Part shown: piece after piece, positions 1-8,778 of the stretch
Numbering within the stretch: position 1 is the first letter of the stretch
Layout: the number at the start of each line of letters is the position of its first letter
NCBI GenBank assembly: GCA_905221235.1
Contig: CAJNCJ010000013.1
Coordinates: 1 to 52,525, forward strand
Source: a bacterium
Lineage (GTDB): Bacteria > Bacillota > Bacilli > Lactobacillales > Streptococcaceae
DNA: 52,525 nt
Reading direction: 5' to 3'
The notes under the pieces: model-generated
Database searches by the model: none
Told to the model about the DNA's origin: nothing
The model's input: the letters and a program-made list of their open reading frames with translations, nothing else
Translations under genes and position numbers: made by a program

Positions 1-1
1 C

Positions 2-1279
2 ACTGTTGAAATCGGTCAAGATGGTAAAGGTAAAGTACCAAATGACAAACTTCCTAAGAAAGATGTTCCAGGAACAGGTAAGATTATCGAACCAGGAAAA
101 CCATCAGTGGAAGTTCCTAATATAACTACTCCATCTAAGGTAACTCCAACAGTAGAGTTGGAACAAGATCCTAATACAGGAGATGTTACAGTAACACCTA
201 AGAAACCAGATGGCTCAACATTCCCACCAGGAACTACGGTGGAAATCCCAGGTGAAAATGGTCCAATCACTGTTGAAATCGGTCAAGATGGAAAAGGTAA
301 AGTACCAAATGACAACCTTCCTAAGAAAGATGTTCCAGGAACAGCTAAGATTACCGAACCAGGAAAACCATCAGTGGAAGTTCCTAATGTAACTACACCA
401 GGTAAATTCACACCAGAAACACCAGTAACTGAAAAACCAGGTAAGATTGAAATTACTCAACAACCAAATGGAAATGCGATTGTAACGCCTAAGAAACCAG
501 ATGGAACAACTTACCCATCAGGTAGCAAGGTAGAAATTCCAGGAGAAAATGGAACAACAATCACAGTAACAATTGGTGACAATGGTTCAGGTGAAGTACC
601 AAATGACAACCTTCCTAAGACAAATGTCCCAGGTACAGGAACAGTAACAGAACCGAACAAGAAACCATCACAACCAGTGGATGTAACAACTCCAGCTCGT
701 AAGACACCAACAATAGAGTTGGATCAAGATCCTAAGACAGGTGACGTTACAGTAACACCTAAGAGACCAGATGGAACAACATACCCACCAGGAACTAAGG
801 TAGAAATCCCAGGTAAAGATGGAAACCCAATTATCGTTACAATCGATAAAGAAGGTAAAGGTAAAGTACCAAACAGTGAATTACCAGACGGTAAAGTTCC
901 AGGTACAGGTAAGATTACCGAACCAGGTAAACCAGCTGTAGAAGTTCCAGTAGAAACTCCAGCTAAGGTAACACCAGCAACACCAACAGATACAATTCCA
1001 GTTGCACCAGTGACACCTGATACGCCAGTCAAACCTGACACTAATGGAGGTTCTGGTCAAGATACACCAGCACCAGCTACTCCAACTCCAAATGCAGTTA
1101 CTCCGAATGCAGATCAGGTAGATACTAAGACTACTGTTGATAATGGAGCTAAGTCAAATGATTCTCAAAATGTATTGCCAAATACAGGAACAGAATCAAA
1201 TGCTGCTCTTGCATCTCTAGGACTTCTTGGACTATTGAGTGGATTTGGACTTGTAGCTCGCAAGAAAAAAGAAGACTAA
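2..1279 (+). CDS. LPXTG-anchored repeat surface protein, C-terminal part (5' end outside window)
   Basis: The frame is open from base 2, so the window holds only the C-terminal 425 or so residues of a larger cell-wall protein. It is built of tandem units with a core like PDGTTYPPGTKVEIPG followed by a Gly/Asp-rich strand and a PVETPAKVTP-like proline/threonine linker, as in YPDG/Rib-like streptococcal adhesin repeats. The first repeat period is exactly 267 bp (89 codons). After a Pro/Thr/Ala-rich wall-spanning stretch comes the sorting signal: LPNTG at 1175-1189, a hydrophobic segment and a KKKED tail, so sortase A should attach it to peptidoglycan. An adhesin or stalk role is inferred; no ligand-binding domain lies in the visible part. 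A hairpin terminator follows at 1383-1437. Confidence 0.9.
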   Translation, partial: TVEIGQDGKGKVPNDKLPKKDVPGTGKIIEPGKPSVEVPNITTPSKVTPTVELEQDPNTGDVTVTPKKPDGSTFPPGTTVEIPGENGPITVEIGQDGKGKVPNDNLPKKDVPGTAKITEPGKPSVEVPNVTTPGKFTPETPVTEKPGKIEITQQPNGNAIVTPKKPDGTTYPSGSKVEIPGENGTTITVTIGDNGSGEVPNDNLPKTNVPGTGTVTEPNKKPSQPVDVTTPARKTPTIELDQDPKTGDVTVTPKRPDGTTYPPGTKVEIPGKDGNPIIVTIDKEGKGKVPNSELPDGKVPGTGKITEPGKPAVEVPVETPAKVTPATPTDTIPVAPVTPDTPVKPDTNGGSGQDTPAPATPTPNAVTPNADQVDTKTTVDNGAKSNDSQNVLPNTGTESNAALASLGLLGLLSGFGLVARKKKED

Positions 1280-1382
1280 AAAGTTAGTCAAATGAACATT
1301 CATTCTTTTGTATTGTAAAGACAAACTAGATTGATTCTGGGAATCGTGTTCGTCATAAAACAAAAAGAATGTATAGATAAAG

Positions 1383-1437
1383 AAAGCGAACAATGCTAGG
1401 ATTTTGTTAAACGGAATTCTAAGTATTGTTCGCTTTT
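1383..1437 (+). terminator. Terminator after surface protein
   Basis: AAAGCGAACAAT at 1383 pairs with ATTGTTCGCTTT ending at 1436, around a long AT-rich loop, with a short T run. The hemW extended -10 begins immediately after it. Confidence 0.65.
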
Positions 1438-1438
1438 G

Positions 1439-1447
1439 TGGTATAAT
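1439..1447 (+). promoter_or_regulatory. Extended -10 promoter of hemW (leaderless)
   Basis: TGGTATAAT lies seven bases before the ATG at 1455. Initiation at the usual distance would fall on or next to the A of the start codon, and there is no Shine-Dalgarno sequence, so a leaderless mRNA is predicted. Confidence 0.7.
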
Positions 1448-1454
1448 AATTACT

Positions 1455-2585
1455 ATGCAGAAAAAACCAACGTCAGCCTATGTGCACATCCCATTTTGTA
1501 CCCAGATTTGTTATTATTGTGACTTTTCAAAAGTATTTATCAAGAATCAGCCGGTCGACAGCTATTTAGAGCATCTGCTAGAAGAATTTCGTTCTTATGA
1601 TATTCAAAAGTTGCGAACCCTTTACATTGGTGGTGGGACACCAACAGCCTTGACGGCTCCGCAACTAGAGGTGTTACTGGATGGCTTGACTAAAAACTTG
1701 GACTTGTCTGTCTTGGAAGAGCTGACCATTGAAGCCAATCCAGGTGACTTGGATGCGGATAAGATAGCTGTTTTGAAGAACTCAGCTGTCAATCGTGTTT
1801 CGCTAGGTGTGCAGACCTTTGATGACAAGATGCTGAAAAAGATTGGGCGCAGTCATTTGGAGAAGGATATTTATGAAAATATCGATCGTCTGAAACTGGC
1901 TGGTTTTGACAATATCTCTATTGATTTGATTTATGCACTGCCTGGTCAGACCATGGAGCAGGTCAAGGAAAATGTGACTAAGGCCATTGGATTGGATATT
2001 CCCCATATGAGTCTCTATAGCCTGATTTTGGAAAACCACACGGTCTTTATGAATCGTATGCGACGAGGGAAATTGCCTCTGCCTAAGGAGGAACTGGAAG
2101 CGGAGATGTTTGAGTACATCATTGCAGAGATGGAGCGAGCAGGTTTTGAGCATTATGAGATTTCCAATTTCTCCAAACCCGGTTTTGAAAGTCGCCATAA
2201 TCTCATGTACTGGGACAATGCCGAATACTATGGCATCGGTGCTGGGGCATCTGGCTATGTCAATGGTATTCGCTATAAAAACCATGGTCCGATTCGTCAT
2301 TATCTCAGTGCGATTGAAGAAGGCAATGCTCGTATCACAGAAGAGCACCTGAGTCAAAAAGAGCAAATGGAAGAAGAAATGTTCCTGGGGCTCCGTAAGA
2401 AATCAGGGGTCTCTATGGCGCGATTTGAGGAGAAATTTGGCCGGCCGTTTGAGGGGCTCTATGGCGAAATTGTCAGAGACTTGGTTCAACAAGGTCTCAT
2501 GCAGGTTGAGGGTGACCGAGTGCGCATGACAAAAAGAGGTCTCTTTTTAGGAGACACCGTAGCAGAACGATTTATTTTGGAGTAG
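1455..2585 (+). CDS. hemW: Radical SAM heme chaperone HemW (coproporphyrinogen III oxidase-like)
   Basis: A 376-residue radical SAM protein. The [4Fe-4S]/SAM motif is C15, C19 and C22 in HIPFCTQICYYCDF, and the GGGTPT strand and HNLMYW segment are characteristic of the HemN/HemW family. HemW proteins of Gram-positives are heme-binding chaperones rather than true oxygen-independent coproporphyrinogen oxidases, and streptococci do not make heme, so the old CPO name is probably wrong here. The frame runs open upstream to 1404, but the ATG at 1455 begins the conserved sequence and sits seven bases after an extended -10, so I chose it. The next gene follows after 4 bp, suggesting cotranscription with the thioesterase and HAD genes. 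Confidence 0.9.
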   Translation: MQKKPTSAYVHIPFCTQICYYCDFSKVFIKNQPVDSYLEHLLEEFRSYDIQKLRTLYIGGGTPTALTAPQLEVLLDGLTKNLDLSVLEELTIEANPGDLDADKIAVLKNSAVNRVSLGVQTFDDKMLKKIGRSHLEKDIYENIDRLKLAGFDNISIDLIYALPGQTMEQVKENVTKAIGLDIPHMSLYSLILENHTVFMNRMRRGKLPLPKEELEAEMFEYIIAEMERAGFEHYEISNFSKPGFESRHNLMYWDNAEYYGIGAGASGYVNGIRYKNHGPIRHYLSAIEEGNARITEEHLSQKEQMEEEMFLGLRKKSGVSMARFEEKFGRPFEGLYGEIVRDLVQQGLMQVEGDRVRMTKRGLFLGDTVAERFILE

Positions 2586-2589
2586 GATC

Positions 2590-3330
2590 ATGGGCTTAAC
2601 TTATCAAATGAAAATGAAGATTCCTTTTGATATGGCTGATATGAACGGTCATATCAAGCTTCCAGATGTGATTTTGCTGTCCCTGCAAGTTTCAGGGATG
2701 CAGTCGATTGAACTGGGAGTTAGTGATAAGACCATTTTGGAGGACTATAATCTGGTCTGGATTATCACAGACTATGATATTGAGGTGGTTCGTTTGCCTC
2801 GTTTTGCGGAAGAAATTACCATTGAAACGGAAGCTTTGAGCTACAATCGACTCTTTTGCTACCGTCGTTTCACTATCTATGATGAAGCAGGTCAAGAAAT
2901 CATTCGCATGTTGGCGACCTTTGTTCTCATGGACCGAGACAGTCGAAAAGTCCATGCTGTCGAACCTGAGATTGTGGCTCCTTACCAGTCTGATTTTGAT
3001 AAAAAACTTATCCGCGGACCAAAGTATGATGAGTCTTTGGAAGAGCCAGTCAGCAAGGATTACCATGTTCGTTTTTACGACTTGGATATGAATGGTCATG
3101 TCAATAACAGTAAATACTTGGACTGGATTTTTGAGGTCATGGGAGCGGATTTTTTGACCCAGTATATTCCCAAGAAAATCAACCTTAAGTATGTCAAGGA
3201 AGTGCGACCAGGTGGGGTGATTACATCGGCTGTTGAACAGACTGGACTGGAAAGCAAGCATGAAATTACAAGTGATGGGGCTACTAATGCCCAAGCTATC
3301 ATCACATGGCAAGAAATAAAAAAGGATTAG
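2590..3330 (+). CDS. Acyl-ACP thioesterase
   Basis: A 246-residue double-hotdog protein of the acyl-ACP thioesterase family, which hydrolyses acyl-ACP at the end of fatty-acid synthesis in the cytoplasm. The N-terminal hotdog has FDMADMNGHIKLPDVI, and the second hotdog repeats the pattern as YDLDMNGHVNNSKYLDW near residue 160, including the Asn/His segment expected of the catalytic site. It starts 4 bp after hemW and ends 9 bp before the HAD gene, so the three are probably one operon. Substrate chain length cannot be read from the sequence. Confidence 0.85.
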   Translation: MGLTYQMKMKIPFDMADMNGHIKLPDVILLSLQVSGMQSIELGVSDKTILEDYNLVWIITDYDIEVVRLPRFAEEITIETEALSYNRLFCYRRFTIYDEAGQEIIRMLATFVLMDRDSRKVHAVEPEIVAPYQSDFDKKLIRGPKYDESLEEPVSKDYHVRFYDLDMNGHVNNSKYLDWIFEVMGADFLTQYIPKKINLKYVKEVRPGGVITSAVEQTGLESKHEITSDGATNAQAIITWQEIKKD

Positions 3331-3339
3331 AGAGAAAGT

Positions 3340-4113
3340 ATGAAATATAAAGGATATTTAATTGATTTAGACGGAACCATTTATAAGGGGAAAGACCGAA
3401 TCCCGGCTGGAGAGGCTTTTGTCCATGAATTGCAAAAACGGGACATCCCCTATCTCTTTGTAACCAACAATACAACTCGCACTCCAGAGAGTGTTCAGGA
3501 GATGCTGGCTCAGAATTTTAATATCGATACGCCCCTATCGACTGTCTACACAGCGACTTTGGCGACTATCGATTATATGAATGATTTGGGGCTTGAAAAG
3601 ACGGTCTATGTTATTGGAGAAGCAGGACTCAAGGAAGCCATCAAGGCGGCTGGTTATGTCGAAGACAAGGAAAATCCAGCCTATGTGGTAGTAGGACTGG
3701 ACTGGCAGGTCGACTATGAAAAATTTGCCACAGCAACTCTTGCGATTCAAAAGGGAGCTCACTTTATTGGAACCAATCCTGATCTCAACATCCCGACAGA
3801 ACGCGGTCTTTTGCCAGGTGCTGGTTCACTGATTACCCTGCTTGAAGTAGCAACAAGAGTGAAGCCTGTTTATATTGGAAAACCAAATGCCATCATTATG
3901 GACAAGGCAGTTGAGCACTTAGGCTTGAAACGTGAAGAGTTGATTATGGTTGGAGATAACTATTTAACTGATATCCGAGCAGGGATTGACAATGGCATTC
4001 CAACGCTCTTGGTGACGACAGGTTTCACTAAGGCAGAAGAAGTAGCAGACCTGCCAATCGCACCGACTCATGTGGTTTCTAGCCTTGCGGAGTGGACCTT
4101 TGATGAAAACTAA
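3340..4113 (+). CDS. HAD-IIA family sugar phosphatase (NagD-like)
   Basis: A 257-residue HAD hydrolase of subfamily IIA. Motif I is D9-L-D11-G-T (DLDGTIYKG), motif II is the FVTNNT strand, and motif III/IV is VGDNYLTDI near residue 205, with [11 protein letters not shown] before it. The large cap domain sits between motifs II and III, as in NagD and TIGR01457 proteins, which act on small phosphorylated sugars or nucleotides. All catalytic Asp residues are present, unlike the HAD protein at 36451. The start is preceded by AGAGAAAG. The last 11 bases overlap the next gene, indicating translational coupling. Confidence 0.88.
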   Translation: MKYKGYLIDLDGTIYKGKDRIPAGEAFVHELQKRDIPYLFVTNNTTRTPESVQEMLAQNFNIDTPLSTVYTATLATIDYMNDLGLEKTVYVIGEAGLKEAIKAAGYVEDKENPAYVVVGLDWQVDYEKFATATLAIQKGAHFIGTNPDLNIPTERGLLPGAGSLITLLEVATRVKPVYIGKPNAIIMDKAVEHLGLKREELIMVGDNYLTDIRAGIDNGIPTLLVTTGFTKAEEVADLPIAPTHVVSSLAEWTFDEN

Positions 4114-4720
4114 ACTGACTTTTTGGGGCTCTATGCTCTTTCTCCTCTCCCTCTCCATCCTTCTGACTATCTATCTGGCTTGGATTTTCTATCCGCTGGA
4201 AATCAAGTGGTTAAGTTTAACAAATCGGGTCTATTTAAAACCGGAAACCATTCAGTATAACTTTCACATTTTGATGAATTACCTGACCAATCCTTTTAGT
4301 CAGGACTTGCAGATGCCTGATTTTCGTTCGTCAGCAGCTGGTCTGCACCATTTTGCGGTGGTGAAGAATCTCTTTCACTTGGTACAGCTAGTTGCCTTAG
4401 TGACCTTACCAAGTTTCTATTTCTTTGTCAAAGGGATTGTGAAAAAGGGCTTCTTGTCTCTATTTAGTAAAGGGCTTTTGGCTCTAGTGGTTTTGCCTTT
4501 GCTGATTGGGCTTGGGGGAGTTTTGATTGGTTTTGACCAATTCTTTACTCTTTTTCATCAAATTCTCTTTGTAGGAGATGATACCTGGCTTTTTGACCCA
4601 GCTAAGGATCCTGTTATTCTGATTTTGCCAGAGATTTTCTTCCTCCATGCCTTCCTCCTCTTTTTCGCCCTCTATGAAAGCTTCTTTGGTTATCTGTGTC
4701 TGAAAAGTCGTAGGAAATAA
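4103..4720 (+). CDS. TIGR01906 family integral membrane protein
   Basis: About 205 residues with four to five hydrophobic segments: one N-terminal after MKTKLTFWG, one near residue 100 beginning [13 protein letters not shown], one near 130-150 and one near the C-terminus. The order and the downstream position after acyl-ACP thioesterase and HAD-IIA genes match the TIGR01906 membrane family found in streptococci and lactobacilli, whose function is unknown. The frame runs open to 4070, but the ATG at 4103, inside the end of the HAD gene, gives a typical membrane-protein N-terminus and the usual overlap. No catalytic motif is visible. Confidence 0.75.
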   Translation: MKTKLTFWGSMLFLLSLSILLTIYLAWIFYPLEIKWLSLTNRVYLKPETIQYNFHILMNYLTNPFSQDLQMPDFRSSAAGLHHFAVVKNLFHLVQLVALVTLPSFYFFVKGIVKKGFLSLFSKGLLALVVLPLLIGLGGVLIGFDQFFTLFHQILFVGDDTWLFDPAKDPVILILPEIFFLHAFLLFFALYESFFGYLCLKSRRK

Positions 4721-4823
4721 TACTAAGATGTTCTTATTTTTAATAAATAAGTTAGGTATGTGATTTGAAACCATCGTTAAGAGTGAATTAACTAATTCTG
4801 AACGGAGTCAATCGTTCGCAAAC

Positions 4824-4857
4824 AGTCTATTTTTCTTGAAAAAATAGGCTTTTTTTC
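4824..4857 (+). terminator. Terminator of the hemW operon
   Basis: AGTCTATTTTT pairs with AAAAAATAGGCT and is followed by seven T residues. It lies between the membrane protein gene and the spxA promoter. Confidence 0.75.
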
Positions 4858-4867
4858 TAAAAATCTC

Positions 4868-4896
4868 TAGTCAAGCGCTTTATTTTTTTGTATAAT
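4868..4896 (+). promoter_or_regulatory. Promoter of spxA
   Basis: TATAAT at 4891-4896 with a weak -35 TAGTCA at 4868-4873 and a 17-bp spacer. It opens the spxA-UPF0223-phosphatase-methyltransferase operon. Confidence 0.6.
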
Positions 4897-4930
4897 AGAA
4901 GTAGCAAAGTATAGATAAGAAGAGAAAAGC

Positions 4931-5332
4931 ATGATTACACTATTTCTATCACCGAGCTGTACTTCATGTCGTAAGGCAAAGGCCTGGTTAGAAAAACATA
5001 AGGTTCCCTTTGAGGAGCACAATATTATGACCAGTCCCTTAACAAGAAAGGAATTGCAACACATTCTTTCCTTGACCGAAAATGGTACTGATGACATCAT
5101 TTCAACTCGTTCAAAAATTTTTCAAAAATTAGATATTGATGTAGAAAGTATTTCGGTATCGGAATTGCTTCATTTGATTGAGCAGTACCCTAGTCTTTTG
5201 CGTCGCCCCATTATTATCGATGCCAAACGCATGCAGATTGGTTTTAATGAAGATGAGATTCGTGCTTTTCTCCCTCGTAGTTACCGTAAGCAAGAACTAA
5301 AAGAAGCAAGAATGAGAGCTGGTATTAGTTAA
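4931..5332 (+). CDS. spxA: Transcriptional regulator Spx (SpxA paralogue)
   Basis: A 133-residue ArsC/Spx-family protein. Spx binds the RNA polymerase alpha C-terminal domain and redirects transcription under thiol stress. The redox switch C10-T-S-C13 is present, followed by a thioredoxin-like fold with [21 protein letters not shown] near residues 90-110, as in Spx rather than arsenate reductase. Streptococci carry two Spx paralogues; the neighbourhood here (UPF0223, inositol-phosphatase-like, RNA methyltransferase, pst) is the one I recall for pneumococcal SpxA1, which is from memory. A GAAGAGAAAAG Shine-Dalgarno region precedes the ATG. Its stop overlaps the next start as TAATG. Confidence 0.9.
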   Translation: MITLFLSPSCTSCRKAKAWLEKHKVPFEEHNIMTSPLTRKELQHILSLTENGTDDIISTRSKIFQKLDIDVESISVSELLHLIEQYPSLLRRPIIIDAKRMQIGFNEDEIRAFLPRSYRKQELKEARMRAGIS

Positions 5333-5610
5333 TGAACAAACAGTATAGTTACCCACTAGATTTGTCGTGGAGCACTGAAGAACTTGCTTCAGTGCTTTCT
5401 TTTTTTAATGATGTTGAAGCTGCCTATGAAGGCAAGGTAGAGGCTAAAAAGTTACTGGACTCCTATAAGGGATTCAAATTGGTTGTGCCAAGCAAGAGTG
5501 AAGAGAAACGTTTGGGACGAGAATTTGAAACGGTGAGTGGCTATTCGCTTTACCGAGCGGTTCAGGCTGCCAAGGAAAAAGTGGAAGGAAAGATTTCTCT
5601 TGGAAAGTAA
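5332..5610 (+). CDS. UPF0223 family protein
   Basis: A 92-residue cytoplasmic helical protein of the UPF0223 family, conserved in lactobacilli and streptococci, function unknown. It begins [17 protein letters not shown] and has the family pattern of a short aromatic N-terminus, the [16 protein letters not shown] segment near residue 50 and a basic C-terminus. The start codon shares one base with the spxA stop, and its last 11 bases overlap the next gene, so four consecutive genes are tightly coupled. No catalytic residues are evident. Confidence 0.85.
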   Translation: MNKQYSYPLDLSWSTEELASVLSFFNDVEAAYEGKVEAKKLLDSYKGFKLVVPSKSEEKRLGREFETVSGYSLYRAVQAAKEKVEGKISLGK

Positions 5611-6373
5611 GTTTGAATTTGCTAAAGAGCTTGTTAAGAAGGCGGGCCAGTACATCCTTGATCATATGCAGGAAGACTTGCAGGTTGAGATCAAGTCCTC
5701 TCCGACAGACTTGGTGACTAGACTGGATAAGGAAGTTCAGGAATTCTTGGTTAGTGAGATTTTGTCCCGTTATCCTGAGGATAAGATTTGTGCTGAAGAG
5801 GGCTGTTTACGAGCTTCAGTTCAAGAGGGCAAGGTTTGGGTCATTGATCCCATTGACGGTACCAATAACTTTGTGGCCCAGCAGGAAGATTTTGCAGTCA
5901 TGATGGCTTATTTTGAAAATGGTCAGGGGCAGTTTGGCCTGATTTATGATGTGGTCAAAGGGGATTGTTATCACGGTGGTGGTAAGTTTCCGGTCTGCCG
6001 AAATGATAGACTCCTAGCTTCCTTTAAAGCAAAACCCCTTGGAGATTTTCTCATTGCGGGAAATAGTGGTATGCTGGAAACCAATGAATGGGGGCTGGCT
6101 GATTTGAGTCGAGCGGTTCTTGGTGTTCGTGTCTATGGGAGTGCGGCCATTAGTTTTGCTAAGATCTTGTCAGGGCGTTTGTTGACCTATGTCACCTATC
6201 TGCAACCATGGGATTATGCTGCTGCTAGTATTTTAGGGGAAAGTCTGGGGTATCGGGTGGTGACTCTTACTGGTGAAGCTCTTGATTTTCAAACCAGACA
6301 GCCGGTCATGATGGTCCCTCTTGAGATGCAGGAGGAAATTCAGTCCTATATTTACGAAAGGAAAAGAACTTAA
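5600..6373 (+). CDS. Inositol monophosphatase family protein (TTG start)
   Basis: A protein of about 257 residues in the Mg2+-dependent inositol monophosphatase/SuhB superfamily. Metal-binding motifs are visible: AEEG, then [12 protein letters not shown] near residue 83, and [11 protein letters not shown] near residue 205. Substrate could be inositol phosphate, another sugar phosphate or a nucleotide phosphate; streptococci lack obvious inositol metabolism. The frame opens at an ATG at 5537 deep inside the preceding gene, but the conserved sequence begins [11 protein letters not shown], and a TTG at 5600 has GGAAGGA about 9 bases upstream, so I place the start there, overlapping UPF0223 by 11 bases. 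The stop abuts the ATG of the next gene. Confidence 0.85.
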   Translation: MESKFEFAKELVKKAGQYILDHMQEDLQVEIKSSPTDLVTRLDKEVQEFLVSEILSRYPEDKICAEEGCLRASVQEGKVWVIDPIDGTNNFVAQQEDFAVMMAYFENGQGQFGLIYDVVKGDCYHGGGKFPVCRNDRLLASFKAKPLGDFLIAGNSGMLETNEWGLADLSRAVLGVRVYGSAAISFAKILSGRLLTYVTYLQPWDYAAASILGESLGYRVVTLTGEALDFQTRQPVMMVPLEMQEEIQSYIYERKRT

Positions 6374-7678
6374 ATGCAATTTCCAGAAGGATTTGTTGAA
6401 AAATATGAAGAGATACTAGGAGATGAGGCAAGAGATTTTCTTGCCTCTTTTGAGGAGGAAGCGGTTTCGGCCTTTCGGGTCAATCCTTTAAAAGAAGCGC
6501 CAGTTTCCTTTCCTGATTCCATTCCTCAAACCCCTTGGGGCCACTATGGGAAGGTTTCAGGAAAATCGCCTGAGCATGCTACAGGTTTGGTTTATTCGCA
6601 AGAACCCGCTGCCCAGATGGTGGCTCAGGTAGCCCAACCCAGTCCTGGAATGAAGGTCTTGGATTTAGCCGCTGCTCCAGGGGGTAAATCAACTCAGCTA
6701 GCAGCCTATCTAGCAGGGGAGGGTCTCCTTGTTTCCAACGAAATCTCAAGCAAACGGGCTAAGATTTTAGTAGAAAATATGGAGCGCTTTGGAGCGACAA
6801 ATGTCGTGGTGACCAATGAATCTGCTGACCGCTTGGCCAAGGTCTTTAAAGGCTATTTTGACCTCATTGTCCTTGATGCCCCTTGCTCGGGGGAAGGGAT
6901 GTTCCGTAAGCAGCCAGATGCTATGGACTATTGGAGCTTAGATTATCCGAGTCAATGTGCTAGTTTGCAAAGAGAAATTCTGGAAGATGCAGTGACCATG
7001 CTAGCAAAAGGTGGTCGTCTGGTTTATTCGACCTGTACCTGGGCACCTGAGGAAAACGAAGAGATTGTCAATTGGTTGTTGGATGAGTATGATTTTGACT
7101 TGTTACCAGTAGAGCATATCAATGGAATGGTAGCTGGAATTGACCTGCCAGAAACGGCTCGGATGTATCCTCATCATTTTAGGGGAGAAGGGCAGTTTGT
7201 AGCCCATCTACAGTTTAAGGGTGAAAATCCAGCCCCTAAATTTAAGGCAAGTAAGAGCAATCTCAGCCGAGAACAAGTTACCTTGTGGCAGGAATTTGCC
7301 CAAAAACACTTGAAAATCAATCTAAGGGGAATCTTGCAGACGTTTGGAGATCAGCTTTATCTCTTACCAGAACTCTTGCCGGATTTAGGGAAACTCAAGA
7401 TTGCTCGCAATGGCCTGCATCTGGGTACCTTTAAGAAGAAACGCTTTGAACCCAGTTTCGCTCTTGGCCTAGCCTTGAAACCGAGTCAGGTCAAGCAGTC
7501 GGTTGCAATTGACCGAGAAGAGTTTGTAAAGTATGCGGCTGGAGAAACCGTTCAGCTGGCGGAAAGTCTGCCAAATGGTTGGTACCAAGTTTTGGTTCAG
7601 GGCAATGGTTTGGGCTTTGGAAAGGTGACTGGAAATGTTTTGAAAAATTATTTTCCAAAAGGCCTCAGATTCAAGTGA
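6374..7678 (+). CDS. rsmF: rRNA (cytosine-C5) methyltransferase, RsmF/NOL1-NOP2-Sun family
   Basis: A 434-residue SAM-dependent m5C RNA methyltransferase. The SAM-binding motif is LDLAAAPGGKSTQLA near residue 95. The two catalytic cysteines are in DAPCSGEGMFRK (motif IV) and STCTWAPEENE (motif VI). The C-terminal region after residue 300 is an extra RNA-binding part with a PUA-like end (ending LKNYFPKGLRFK), as in RsmF (YebU). The probable target is a cytosine of 16S rRNA; the exact base is not deducible. It begins directly after the phosphatase stop, with AAAGGAAAAGA as ribosome-binding site. Confidence 0.85.
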   Translation: MQFPEGFVEKYEEILGDEARDFLASFEEEAVSAFRVNPLKEAPVSFPDSIPQTPWGHYGKVSGKSPEHATGLVYSQEPAAQMVAQVAQPSPGMKVLDLAAAPGGKSTQLAAYLAGEGLLVSNEISSKRAKILVENMERFGATNVVVTNESADRLAKVFKGYFDLIVLDAPCSGEGMFRKQPDAMDYWSLDYPSQCASLQREILEDAVTMLAKGGRLVYSTCTWAPEENEEIVNWLLDEYDFDLLPVEHINGMVAGIDLPETARMYPHHFRGEGQFVAHLQFKGENPAPKFKASKSNLSREQVTLWQEFAQKHLKINLRGILQTFGDQLYLLPELLPDLGKLKIARNGLHLGTFKKKRFEPSFALGLALKPSQVKQSVAIDREEFVKYAAGETVQLAESLPNGWYQVLVQGNGLGFGKVTGNVLKNYFPKGLRFK

Positions 7679-7684
7679 AAATGC

Positions 7685-7713
7685 TAGTCAAAGTAGCTTG
7701 TCTATGTTATAGT
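7685..7713 (+). promoter_or_regulatory. Candidate promoter of the pst operon
   Basis: TATAGT at 7708-7713 preceded by TG and one base (extended -10), with TAGTCA at 7685-7690 and a 17-bp spacer. The resulting leader to the GTG at 7900 would be about 180 nt. In the 220 bp between genes I see no clear Pho-box repeat and no protein-coding frame worth calling. Confidence 0.45.
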
Positions 7714-7899
7714 GGAAGTATGGATTTTTTTCAAATTGTCTTTCATTTTAAGTCAAAATTGGTGGAGATGATAACTGAGCAAATTTCAAGTAAAACCAAG
7801 CTCAGAACTTCAGTAGACTCCTGATTTTAAAAAAGAAAAACATAAATAAATAGTTGAAAAAATTCACAGCATTCACCATTATTTTCAAGGAGAAAAACA

Positions 7900-8778
7900 G
7901 TGAAAAAAAGGAAAAAACTCGCTCTATCCCTTGCGGCTCTTTTGCTAGCAGGTTCTTTGGCGGGATGTGCTAGCTGGATTGATCGTGGAGAATCCATGAC
8001 AGCTGTTGGCTCAACGGCTCTTCAGCCCTTGGTCGAAGCAGCAGCAGATGAATTTGGCTCTCTGCACGTTGGAAAAACAGTCAACGTCCAAGGTGGAGGA
8101 TCTGGTACAGGTCTGTCTCAGGTTCAGTCTGGAGCCGTTGATGTAGGAAATTCAGACGTATTTGCCGAGGAAAAAGACGGTATCAACGCATCTGCTCTAG
8201 TGGACCATAAGGTAGCCGTAGCGGGCTTGGCGGTGATTGTAAACAAGGAAGTTGATGTTGAAAATCTGACAACTGAACAACTCCGTAGCATCTTCACAGG
8301 TCAAGTGACCAACTGGAAAGAAGTCGGTGGGAAAGACCTAGCCATTTCCATTATCAACCGCGCGGCAAGTTCTGGTTCGCGTGCAACCTTTGATAGTGTT
8401 ATCATGGATGGTCAATCTGCCGTGCAGAGTCAAGAACAGGATTCAAATGGGATGGTCAAAAACATTGTTTCCCAGACACCAGGAGCCATTTCTTACCTAG
8501 CCTTTGCCTATGTGGATGACTCGGTGAAACGCATGAAGTTGAATGGTTATGAGCCGATTGCAGAAAATGTTACAAGCAATAACTGGCCTTTGTGGTCTTA
8601 TGAACACATGTATACTCTAGGTCAGCCTAATGAATTGGTGGCAGAATTTCTCAACTTTGTCCTCTCAGATGAAGCGCAAAACGGAATCGTTAAGGGAATG
8701 GGCTATATTTCTGTCAAGGAAATGAAGGTTGAAAAAGACGCTGTCGGAACAGTGACAGCACTAGAAGGGAGTCACTAA
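7900..8778 (+). CDS. pstS: Phosphate ABC transporter, phosphate-binding lipoprotein PstS
   Basis: A 292-residue lipoprotein. The signal peptide ends in lipobox L-A-G-C23 after a KKRKK basic start, so it is anchored to the outer leaflet of the membrane. The mature part is a PBP-like phosphate binder: [13 protein letters not shown] binds the anion early, GGGSGTGL is the second phosphate loop, and [13 protein letters not shown] the third. The start is GTG at 7900 with AAGGAG eight bases upstream. Its stop overlaps pstC as TAATG. It is first in pstSCAB1B2-phoU, which imports inorganic phosphate at ATP cost. Confidence 0.95.
   Translation: MKKRKKLALSLAALLLAGSLAGCASWIDRGESMTAVGSTALQPLVEAAADEFGSLHVGKTVNVQGGGSGTGLSQVQSGAVDVGNSDVFAEEKDGINASALVDHKVAVAGLAVIVNKEVDVENLTTEQLRSIFTGQVTNWKEVGGKDLAISIINRAASSGSRATFDSVIMDGQSAVQSQEQDSNGMVKNIVSQTPGAISYLAFAYVDDSVKRMKLNGYEPIAENVTSNNWPLWSYEHMYTLGQPNELVAEFLNFVLSDEAQNGIVKGMGYISVKEMKVEKDAVGTVTALEGSH

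Noticed and set aside
2..1000. CRISPR-like periodic repeats at the left end
   Set aside because: The repeats are in-frame protein-coding units of 89-98 codons without spacers.
1803..2366. 187-codon open frame on the minus strand within hemW
   Set aside because: Fully antisense to a conserved gene, without ribosome-binding site or recognisable domain; codon-phase shadow.
2692..3312. 206-codon open frame on the minus strand within the thioesterase gene
   Set aside because: Antisense to a conserved gene and without any family features.
7579..7824. 81-codon frame across the end of the methyltransferase gene and the pst leader
   Set aside because: Mostly a shadow of the methyltransferase; no family signal and no ribosome-binding site.
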